Program-made: the position numbers and the translations under genes
In this document: positions 1 through 6,160 of the stretch, piece by piece
Layout: every line of letters begins with the position of its first letter
Numbering within the stretch: the stretch's first letter is position 1
From: an uncultured bacterium
Lineage (GTDB): Bacteria > Bacillota > Clostridia > Oscillospirales > Acutalibacteraceae
Length of the DNA: 10,606 nt
Direction: 5' to 3'
Assembly (NCBI GenBank): GCA_945949625.1
Contig: CAMFFI010000025.1
Span: 1-10,606, forward strand
Notes under the pieces: model-generated
The model's database searches: none
Told to the model about the DNA's origin: nothing
Seen by the model: the letters and a program-made list of their open reading frames with translations, nothing else

Positions 1-35
1 TATCGCATATTACATAAACAAGGAGCGTAATTGCT

Positions 36-542
36 ATGGCAATCGGTGAAAGAATAAGATTTTTTCGTAATCTTAAAGGAATGACACAAAAGTTCCTCGG
101 TGTTCAGGTTGGTTTTCCTGAGAAAACCGCTGACATTCGTATGGCACAATATGAGTCCGGCTCAAGATGTCCCAAAGCAGATTTGACACAATCGCTTGCT
201 GATGTATTGGGTGTTTCGACTATGGCTTTGAATGTTCCTGACATTGATACTGATCTCGGCTTTATGCACACGCTGTTTGCATTAGAGGACATTTACGGCT
301 TGAAAATCGACAAACTCGATGACGAGATTTGTATCTGTCTTGATAAGAACAGAGGAACATCTTACATTTCGTTGCTTGAGCGTTTTACTGCTTGGCAGAA
401 AGAAGCGGAGAAGTATCGCAACGGCGAAATCAGCAAAGAGGAATATGACCGTTGGCGTTATACATATCCCGAAGTAGAGGTACAGCGCACAAGGGATGCT
501 CTTGATAAAATTCGTGCAGAAAAGAAAACGGAGGAATTTTAA
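36..542 (+). CDS. XRE-family helix-turn-helix transcriptional regulator
   Basis: The product is a 168-residue cytoplasmic DNA-binding protein. The N-terminal ~70 residues carry an XRE/Cro-like helix-turn-helix: an IGERIRFFRNLKGMTQ start, a longer than usual recognition region (about 20-40), and a YESGSRCPKADLTQSLADVLGVS tail in the usual XRE pattern, split here as YESGSRCPKADL and LADVLGVS. The C-terminal ~100 residues are acidic and charged, with EKYRNGEISKEEYDRWR around 140, and I cannot name that domain. From memory, close relatives are common in clostridial conjugative and mobilizable elements, often beside mobilization genes; that is recall, not a search. The ATG at 36 follows AAGGAG at 20-25. 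The stop TAA overlaps the ATG of the protease gene by one base (TAATG), so it is probably co-translated with the next two genes. It may control this cassette or the island as a whole. Any promoter lies outside the window. Confidence 0.85.
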   Translation: MAIGERIRFFRNLKGMTQKFLGVQVGFPEKTADIRMAQYESGSRCPKADLTQSLADVLGVSTMALNVPDIDTDLGFMHTLFALEDIYGLKIDKLDDEICICLDKNRGTSYISLLERFTAWQKEAEKYRNGEISKEEYDRWRYTYPEVEVQRTRDALDKIRAEKKTEEF

Positions 543-1198
543 TGTATTTTACAGATATTAGTTACGTGGTACATTCTGTTGGAAGAGTCACGCCTAATGG
601 TGTTACTTTGTTGGGTACTGCTTTTTTTATTAACCGAAGAGGACTTTTAGCTACTGCTGCACACGTTACAGGAAACAATGATAGCGGTTTGGTCGTTATA
701 ATGAATAAGGTCAATTCTATTCAGGACTATCAGGATACATCCAATAACGAGATACAGTGTATTCCTGCTAAGATTAAGGAAATAAACCCTATAGCAGATG
801 TTTGCATATTGGAAGTCCCTGCTACAGTTCAATCAACGTTTGCCTTGGATTCGACCGATTCTGTTCAAGTAGGCGAAGCAATTTCTGTTTTTGGATACCC
901 TCATTCCAATCACGGACGAATGGTGTTAACTCAGCAAGATACCTCAATTGGCGCAAAAATACTCATTGATTCAAACGGTATAAAACTTAAAAATATTGTG
1001 CTGAACATTCAATCTCGTCCAGGTCAATCAGGTAGTCCAATTGTAATACCCGAAAAACGTGCTATAGCAGGTATTCTAATTGGTTCGTATGCACCACAGG
1101 TAAATGGTTCTATTAGCATTGGTGGTATAGATCCACAAACCCTACATCAAACGACCCACGCCATTTCTGCTGAGTATATAAAGGAGATGTTAGAATGA
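542..1198 (+). CDS. Cytoplasmic trypsin-like serine protease
   Basis: The product is a 218-residue protein with the chymotrypsin/trypsin (HtrA-like) double-barrel pattern and a complete catalytic triad. His41 lies in LLATAAHVTG, Asp86 in ADVCILEV, and Ser163 in GQSGSPI, which corresponds to GDSGGP. The first residues also fit: a GTAFFINRRG strand precedes the His, as in trypsin-like proteases that hydrolyse peptide bonds. There is no signal peptide, no transmembrane helix and no C-terminal PDZ domain. It is therefore probably cytoplasmic and is not a standard periplasmic or cell-surface HtrA. The residue six before the catalytic serine, which shapes the S1 pocket in trypsins, is Gln157, so cleavage after Lys or Arg cannot be assumed. 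GGAGGA at 530-535 lies six bases before the ATG. The stop overlaps the next start as ATGA, suggesting coupled translation with the membrane protein. Family assignment is strong; a role in regulated activation of the neighbouring protein is inference. Confidence 0.88.
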   Translation: MYFTDISYVVHSVGRVTPNGVTLLGTAFFINRRGLLATAAHVTGNNDSGLVVIMNKVNSIQDYQDTSNNEIQCIPAKIKEINPIADVCILEVPATVQSTFALDSTDSVQVGEAISVFGYPHSNHGRMVLTQQDTSIGAKILIDSNGIKLKNIVLNIQSRPGQSGSPIVIPEKRAIAGILIGSYAPQVNGSISIGGIDPQTLHQTTHAISAEYIKEMLE

Positions 1199-1659
1199 AC
1201 GATATTAGCGAAATCTTCAATGTCGATCCCGACTCTTGGATTGATACATTGAGTACATATCAAAAAAATCTTATCCATCAGCTTTATGAACAAACTAATG
1301 ACTATGAAGTGGTGGCTAATAAATGGTTGACGGCGACTATCCCAACAAATGTACCATTTGGAACACAAAAGAACCCATCAATTTTCTTTGAAAAAGTTTT
1401 AGACGAAGTTGAAGCCTTTTTCACAGGAGATGAAAAGTACAAAGATAGCAGACTTGCTATTCTTAAGGAGTCGGGTGTTGTCCAAAGTTATATCGTAGGA
1501 GGTATATCTATTGCGCTTGCTCCGGTTTTGGGTACATCTGCTCCATTCTTAGCTCCTGTAATAGCGATAGTTTTGCTTACAATAGGAAAGATAGGTTTGA
1601 ATGCTTGGCTTGCTACTCGTAAAGAAAAAAGAGAAAAAGAAAAGCCAACCGAAGAATAA
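1195..1659 (+). CDS. Small protein of unknown function with a hydrophobic C-terminal half
   Basis: I do not recognise this 154-residue protein. Residues 1-93 are soluble, mixed charged and probably helical, with acidic patches (DEVEAFFTGDEKYKDSR around 70-86). Residues 95-140 are hydrophobic and rich in Gly, Ala and Pro; they can be read as two membrane segments (about 95-112 and 116-139) joined by a short GTSAP turn. A strongly basic tail, RKEKREKEK, follows and should sit in the cytoplasm. There is no signal peptide. The gene starts inside the protease stop codon (ATGA, 1195-1198), with AAGGAG at 1181-1186, so the two proteins are probably made together. A soluble domain joined to a glycine-rich membrane hairpin next to an intracellular protease resembles a protease-activated membrane-disrupting effector, as in some bacterial immune systems. 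It could equally be a membrane anchor for the protease or a plain element-borne membrane protein. Confidence 0.75.
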   Translation: MNDISEIFNVDPDSWIDTLSTYQKNLIHQLYEQTNDYEVVANKWLTATIPTNVPFGTQKNPSIFFEKVLDEVEAFFTGDEKYKDSRLAILKESGVVQSYIVGGISIALAPVLGTSAPFLAPVIAIVLLTIGKIGLNAWLATRKEKREKEKPTEE

Positions 1660-1665
1660 AATTAA

Positions 1666-1705
1666 AAAGAGCTAACTGACTTCTAAAAAAATCAGTTAGC
1701 TCTTT
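1666..1705. terminator. Bidirectional hairpin terminator between the accessory operon and guaA
   Basis: A perfect 14-bp stem, AAAGAGCTAACTGA (1666-1679) with TCAGTTAGCTCTTT (1692-1705), encloses a 12-base loop. On the plus strand the stem ends in CTCTTT and a T-rich ACTTTT follows, just after the third accessory gene stops at 1659. On the minus strand the stem is followed by TTAATTTTAT, so it can also stop transcripts leaving guaA. The sequence shows the hairpin directly; use in both directions is inferred from the convergent genes. Confidence 0.85.
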
Positions 1706-1727
1706 ACTTTTACAATAATTCAAATAA

Positions 1728-1746
1728 TGTTGCCATTTTGTTGCCA
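1728..1746. repeat. TGTTGCCA direct repeats, 11-bp period
   Basis: Two exact copies of TGTTGCCA (1728-1735 and 1739-1746) are separated by TTT, giving one helical turn between them. They lie about 60 bases from the guaA 3' end in non-coding DNA. Paired direct repeats of this size and spacing near an attachment core are typical of arm-type sites bound by the N-terminal domain of tyrosine integrases. The repeats are certain; the role is inferred. Confidence 0.55.
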
Positions 1747-1766
1747 CAGAGGGCTTTCAAACGGCG

Positions 1767-1804
1767 AAAAGCCTTTATTTACGGGCTTTTTCACGGGTGT
1801 GAAA
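1767..1804. repeat. Two short inverted repeats abutting the guaA stop
   Basis: AAAAGCC (1767-1773) pairs with GGCTTTT (1784-1790) around a 10-base spacer. TTTCAC (1789-1794) pairs with GTGAAA (1799-1804) around GGGT, ending exactly one base before the guaA stop codon. Neither is followed by a proper T-run in either direction, so they are poor terminators. They could help form an integrase core site or be remnants of a native guaA 3' hairpin. I see no other feature in the gene-free stretch 1706-1804. Confidence 0.4.
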
Positions 1805-1816
1805 TTATTCCCACTC
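1805..1816 (-). other. Candidate attachment-site core within the guaA 3' end
   Basis: The last codons of guaA on the minus strand read GAGTGGGAATAA (Glu-Trp-Glu-stop). This conserved gene end is known as a target for site-specific integration of genomic islands and conjugative elements, which leave the gene intact and duplicate the short core. The adjoining accessory genes and the paired repeats at 1728-1746 fit such an event. A matching copy at the far end of the island is not in the window, so use of this site is inferred. Confidence 0.5.
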
Positions 1817-3358
1817 CACTGTTCCGGGAGGTTTGGATGTTATGTCATAAACTACTCTGTTGACGTGGTCAACTTCGTTAATAATACGGTTTGAAACTCT
1901 GCCTAAAATTTCGTAAGGAATTTTTGCCCAATCGGCGGTCATAAAGTCGTCGGTTGTTACGGCACGAATTGCCACAAGCTCGTCATATGTTCTTGCATCG
2001 CCCATAACTCCTACTGTTTTTACTCCCGGAAGAACTGCGAAGAACTGGCTCATCTGCTGTTCATAGCCGCATTTTTTCATCTCATCACGCAAAACTGCGT
2101 CTGCCTCCTGCAAAATTGAAACCTTTTCAGGTGTAATTTCGCCGATTATTCTTACTCCCAGTCCCGGCCCGGGGAACGGCTGACGCCATACAAGGTCATG
2201 AGGAAGTCCCAGCATTTCGCCGACCTTTCTAACCTCATCCTTAAACAAATCCTTGAGTGGCTCTATAATTCCCTCAAACTTGATATCATCAGGCTTTTTA
2301 ACCTGATTATGATGTGTTTTTATAACTGCGGCATCGCCCTTTCCGCTTTCAATGCGGTCAGGGTAAATTGTACCCTGTGCAAAATAGCCTGTGCCGTAGC
2401 TCTCACGAATTTTATCCCAGAAAACCTTGTAAAATTCTTCGCCGATTACCTTACGCTTTTTCTCCGGGTCCGTTATGCCTTTGAGCTTGCCAAGGAAGGT
2501 TTCTCCGCAGTTTATGCGTACAAAATTCATATCAAAAAGCTTTGTAAAGGTTTCTTCTACAAAGTCGCCTTCGTCTTTTCGCATAAGTCCCTGGTCAACA
2601 AAAACGCAGGTCAGCTGTTTTCCAACAGCTTTACTTAACAATGCGGCAGCAACTGAGGAATCAACTCCGCCGGAAAGTCCCAGAACAACGCCCTTATCCC
2701 CTATTTGCTCACGCAGTTCATTAACTGTTGTGTCGATAAAGCTTTCCATTCGCCACTGACCTTTGCATTTGCAGACATCATAAAGGAAAGAATGAATCAT
2801 ATTCTTACCGTTTTCGGTATGGTTTACTTCCGGATGAAACTGCACGCCGTAAAGATTTTTTTCTGGACAGGACATAGCCGCAACGGGACAAACATCTGTA
2901 TGCGCTGTTATGCTGAAGCCTTCGGGGACCTTGCTTATATAATCACGATGACTCATCCATGATGTACCGCTTTCTGAAAGGTTTACAAAGAGCTTATCGG
3001 AAGAATTGTAGTAGGTATGAGCTTTTCCGTATTCGCAGGAAGAATTGTCGGTTGCAGCTGTTACAACACCGTTTAATGTATAAGCCATAAGCTGACAGCC
3101 GTAGCAAATACCTAAAACAGGTATTCCAAGCTCAAAGATTTCTTTGGCAATATGAGGAGATTTCTCGTCATATACACTGTTCGGTCCTCCTGTGAAAATC
3201 ATTCCTGCCGGAGAAAGCTCCTTGATTTTTTCTATGTCTGTTGTATATGGAAGAATTTCGCAATAAACATTACATTCACGAACACGTCTTGCTATAAGCT
3301 GATTGTACTGTCCGCCGAAATCCAAAACTATTACAATTTCCTTTTCCGGATAATTCAT
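1805..3358 (-). CDS. guaA: GMP synthase (glutamine-hydrolysing)
   Basis: GuaA converts XMP to GMP in the cytosol, using ATP and ammonia released from glutamine. At 517 residues it has the standard full length. The class I glutamine amidotransferase domain occupies about 1-200, with nucleophile Cys85 in GICYGCQ and His175/Glu177 in FHPEV. The ATP-pyrophosphatase domain begins near 205, with the P-loop SGGVDSS at 229-235. The C-terminal dimerization domain ends in the conserved EWE. The ATG at 3358 is preceded by AGAAAGGAAAG, a moderate ribosome binding site, and lies 30 bases after the purA stop, so it is the last gene of the purine operon. Its 3' end coincides with the probable island boundary, yet the coding sequence is intact. 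The terminator at 1666-1705 probably ends its transcript, meaning that, if the island reading is right, the transcript end is now supplied by inserted DNA. Confidence 0.97.
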   Translation of the reverse strand: MNYPEKEIVIVLDFGGQYNQLIARRVRECNVYCEILPYTTDIEKIKELSPAGMIFTGGPNSVYDEKSPHIAKEIFELGIPVLGICYGCQLMAYTLNGVVTAATDNSSCEYGKAHTYYNSSDKLFVNLSESGTSWMSHRDYISKVPEGFSITAHTDVCPVAAMSCPEKNLYGVQFHPEVNHTENGKNMIHSFLYDVCKCKGQWRMESFIDTTVNELREQIGDKGVVLGLSGGVDSSVAAALLSKAVGKQLTCVFVDQGLMRKDEGDFVEETFTKLFDMNFVRINCGETFLGKLKGITDPEKKRKVIGEEFYKVFWDKIRESYGTGYFAQGTIYPDRIESGKGDAAVIKTHHNQVKKPDDIKFEGIIEPLKDLFKDEVRKVGEMLGLPHDLVWRQPFPGPGLGVRIIGEITPEKVSILQEADAVLRDEMKKCGYEQQMSQFFAVLPGVKTVGVMGDARTYDELVAIRAVTTDDFMTADWAKIPYEILGRVSNRIINEVDHVNRVVYDITSKPPGTVEWE

Positions 3359-3388
3359 TGCTTTACTTTCCTTTCTGAAAATTCACAA

Positions 3389-4669
3389 TTATTTATAGAT
3401 AATGTCCTCTCTTGCAGGACCGTTTGAAACCATTGTAATCGGAACACCGATTTCCTTTTCTGCAAATTCAATGTATTCTATGCATTCCTTAGGAAGGTCG
3501 CTGTAATTCTTGATTCCTGTAATATCAGATTTCCAGCCCTTTAATGTTTTTAAAACAGGCTTGCATCTTTTAAGCTTAGTAGTTGAAGGGAAATAATCAA
3601 TAACTTCACCGTCAAGCTCATATGCAACGCATACGGGAATTTCATCAAGATATCCCAAAGCGTCAAGTACAGTAAAAGCAATCTGTGTTGCGCCCTGAAC
3701 CTGACAGCCGTAGCGTGTTGCAACTAAGTCAAGCCAGCCCATACGTCTCGGACGGCCTGTTGTTGCACCGTATTCACCGCCGTCGCCGCCGTGCTTTCTA
3801 AGCTTGTCAGCCTCTTCGCCGAAGATTTCGCTTACAAACTCACCTGCGCCTACTGCGCTTGAGTAAGCCTTTACAACAGTTACAACATCCTTGATTTCGT
3901 AAGGCGGAATACCGCCTGCGCCTACTGCGCCGTAGCCTGCAATAGTATTTGATGAAGTTACCATTGGATAAATACCGAAGTCGGTATCCTTTAATGCACC
4001 CAACTGACCTTCAAGCAGAATGTTCTTGCCCTCTTTAACAGCGTTGTGAATAAACGTAAATGAATCTCCTACATAGGGCGCAATAGCTTCTTTATATTCC
4101 ATAAGCTTGTCAAACACTTCGTCTGTTGTAATTTCAGGCTTATTATAAAGGTTCTTAAGAGTAGTATTTTTAATTTCAAGAGCGTGATTGATTTTTTCCT
4201 TTAAGCTGTCCATATCATCAAAAAGCTCGTTAATCTGAAAACCGATTTTTGAATATTTATCTGAATAGAAAGGTGCAATACCGCTTTTTGTAGAACCAAA
4301 GGAATTTTTTCCGAGACGTTCTTCCTCATAGCAGTCAAAATCAACGTGGTAGGGCATTACAACCTGAGCTCTGTCAGAAATTAAAATCTTTGGTGCAGGA
4401 ACTCCGCCCTCTTCAAGAGTTTTTAATTCCTTAACAAAATTCTCTACGCTGAATGCTACGCCGTTTCCGATTACGTTTGTAATATTCTGCTGAACAACAC
4501 CTGACGGAAGCTGGTGCAAAGCAAACTTTCCGTATTCATTTTTTATTGTATGACCTGCGTTCGCTCCGCCCTGAAAGCGGATTACAATATCGCTGTCATT
4601 TGCAAGAACATCGGTAATTTTACCTTTGCCCTCGTCGCCCCAGTTTGCTCCAACAATAGCTTTTACCAT
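3389..4669 (-). CDS. purA: Adenylosuccinate synthetase
   Basis: PurA joins IMP and aspartate, driven by GTP, to give adenylosuccinate, the first step from IMP to AMP. The 426-residue length is normal. The N-terminal GTP-binding loop GANWGDEGKGK (7-17) contains the catalytic aspartate (Asp12), and NAGHTI carries the catalytic histidine (His40). A later GATTGRPRRMGW segment matches the conserved IMP-contacting TTGRPRR loop, and GWKSDITG near the C-terminus matches the base-recognition part of the family. The start ATG at 4669 has AAAAGGAG at 4680-4687, ten bases upstream. It sits between purB (54-base gap) and guaA (30-base gap) on the same strand, so the AMP and GMP end branches are transcribed together. 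Nothing unusual is seen. Confidence 0.97.
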   Translation of the reverse strand: MVKAIVGANWGDEGKGKITDVLANDSDIVIRFQGGANAGHTIKNEYGKFALHQLPSGVVQQNITNVIGNGVAFSVENFVKELKTLEEGGVPAPKILISDRAQVVMPYHVDFDCYEEERLGKNSFGSTKSGIAPFYSDKYSKIGFQINELFDDMDSLKEKINHALEIKNTTLKNLYNKPEITTDEVFDKLMEYKEAIAPYVGDSFTFIHNAVKEGKNILLEGQLGALKDTDFGIYPMVTSSNTIAGYGAVGAGGIPPYEIKDVVTVVKAYSSAVGAGEFVSEIFGEEADKLRKHGGDGGEYGATTGRPRRMGWLDLVATRYGCQVQGATQIAFTVLDALGYLDEIPVCVAYELDGEVIDYFPSTTKLKRCKPVLKTLKGWKSDITGIKNYSDLPKECIEYIEFAEKEIGVPITMVSNGPAREDIIYK

Positions 4670-4723
4670 TTTAAAAAAACTCCTTTTGACCCTTTTATAT
4701 AAATAAGGTTACTTTTAATTTAA

Positions 4724-6160
4724 TCAGACGTTGATTTCAGGCTTTTCTGTTTCAATATTTTCATAGGGTGCCAAAGCCTGCTTAACGTCATTAGCAAGAA
4801 AATCTTCTGTTTGCTCTTTAGCTCTGCCCGTGTATTTTTCAGGCTGTAAAATTGCCTCAAGCTCCTCAAGAGTAACGCCGAAAGCGTCGTCTGCGGCAAT
4901 TCTCTGGAGCAAATCGTTTTCTCCGCCCTGCTCCTTAACAACCTTTGAAGCCTCCATAGAATGAACGCGGATTCTTTCGTGAAGCACCTGTCTGTCGGCG
5001 CCTCTCTTTTTAACTGCGTCCATCATAATATTCTCTGTTGCCATAAACGGAAGCTCTTTTCTGAGTCTTTGCTCAATTACCTTTGGATAAACAACAAGTC
5101 CGTCGGCAACATTTGCATAAAGGTTAAGAATTGCGTCAACAGCAAGAAATGCCTCGGGAACGCTTAAGCGCTTGTTAGCGCTGTCATCCAAGGTTCTTTC
5201 AAACCACTGGGTAGCAGTTGTGAAATATGTATTTAACACGTCAACCATTACATAACGTGAAAGAGAACCGATTCTTTCACTTCTCATAGGATTGCGTTTA
5301 TACGCCATAGCAGAAGAACCGATTTGATTCTTTTCAAAAGGCTCTTCAACCTCTTTAAGGTGCTGAAGAAGTCTTATATCGTTGCTGAACTTAAATGCAC
5401 TGTGTGCTATTCCTGCAAGAATATTTACAAACTGAGCGTCCAGCTTTCTTGTATAGGTTTGTCCCGAAACAGCAAAACAACCTTTATAGCCCATTTTTTC
5501 AGCAATTTTCCTGTCAAGCTCTTTAACCTTTTCGTGGTCGCCGTCAAACAGCTCCAAAAAGCTTGCCTGTGTGCCTGTTGTGCCCTTTGAGCCTAAAAGC
5601 TTCGCTTTTGAAAGCTGATATTCAATATCCTCTAAATCCATAAGCAAATCCTGAATCCAGAGAGTTGCTCTTTTTCCCACTGTTGTAGGCTGTGCAGGCT
5701 GAAAATGTGTAAAAGCAAGTGTTGGCAAAGCCTTGTATTCATCAGCAAATTTTGCAAGATTTCTGATAACAGTAACAAGCTTATTTCTCACAAGCTTTAA
5801 AGCCTCGGTCATAATGATAATATCTGTATTATCGCCTACATAGCAGGAGGTTGCTCCCAAGTGGATAATACCCTTTGCTTTTGGACACTGAACGCCGTAA
5901 GCGTAAACGTGGCTCATTACATCGTGACGAACCAGCTTTTCTCTTTCGGTTGCAACATCATAGTTAATGTCGTCCCGATGCGCCTTTAATTCGTCAATTT
6001 GCTCCTGGGTAATAGGAAGTCCCAGCTCCATTTCGGATTCGGCAAGTGCTATCCACAGCTTTCTCCATGTGCGGAATTTCATATCAGGGGAAAATAAATA
6101 TTTCATTTCTTTGTCGGCATATCTTGCAGACAATGGTGATTCGTAAGTATCTTTAGCCAT
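4724..6160 (-). CDS. purB: Adenylosuccinate lyase
   Basis: PurB releases fumarate at two steps: SAICAR to AICAR in IMP synthesis and adenylosuccinate to AMP. It belongs to the fumarase/aspartase superfamily and works as a homotetramer. With the chosen start the protein has 478 residues. The superfamily signature GSSAMAYKRNP begins at 281 and includes the flexible-loop catalytic serine (282 or 283). HDVMSH (79-84) and THFQPAQPTT (His152) carry the conserved active-site histidines, and TSCYVGDNTD (104-113) fits the substrate-binding region. I place the start at the ATG at 6160 (MAKDTYESPL) because AAGGAGA lies six bases upstream; the reading frame stays open eleven codons further, but those codons include the ribosome binding site itself. 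The gene overlaps the purF stop by eight bases, which suggests coupled translation. Confidence 0.95.
   Translation of the reverse strand: MAKDTYESPLSARYADKEMKYLFSPDMKFRTWRKLWIALAESEMELGLPITQEQIDELKAHRDDINYDVATEREKLVRHDVMSHVYAYGVQCPKAKGIIHLGATSCYVGDNTDIIIMTEALKLVRNKLVTVIRNLAKFADEYKALPTLAFTHFQPAQPTTVGKRATLWIQDLLMDLEDIEYQLSKAKLLGSKGTTGTQASFLELFDGDHEKVKELDRKIAEKMGYKGCFAVSGQTYTRKLDAQFVNILAGIAHSAFKFSNDIRLLQHLKEVEEPFEKNQIGSSAMAYKRNPMRSERIGSLSRYVMVDVLNTYFTTATQWFERTLDDSANKRLSVPEAFLAVDAILNLYANVADGLVVYPKVIEQRLRKELPFMATENIMMDAVKKRGADRQVLHERIRVHSMEASKVVKEQGGENDLLQRIAADDAFGVTLEELEAILQPEKYTGRAKEQTEDFLANDVKQALAPYENIETEKPEINV

Larger units (their letters stand above)
1..1804. mobile_element. Probable end of a genomic island at the guaA 3' end
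   Basis: The stretch left of guaA holds three accessory genes unlike the purine and pyrimidine genes in the rest of the window. They include an XRE regulator of a kind I recall from clostridial conjugative and mobilizable elements. It ends exactly where guaA ends, and that gene's last codons are a known attachment site for tyrosine-recombinase islands. Paired TGTTGCCA repeats at 1728-1746 could be integrase arm sites. Against this, no integrase, relaxase or excisionase gene is visible, and I found no second copy of the guaA-end core between 1 and 1804, so the other boundary must lie to the left of the window if it exists. The assignment rests on context rather than on a complete element. Confidence 0.5.

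Noticed and set aside
542..1198. The protease as a housekeeping HtrA/DegP
   Set aside because: It has no signal peptide, no membrane anchor and no PDZ domain, and it lies in an accessory operon.
1147..1368. A minus-strand frame across the protease/membrane-protein junction
   Set aside because: It is antisense to two well-supported genes with ribosome binding sites, and it has no motifs of its own.
2198..2962. Plus-strand reading frames opposite guaA
   Set aside because: They overlap a clearly functional gene on the other strand, have biased composition and no recognisable motifs. The same holds for the frames opposite purA, purB, purF and trmO.
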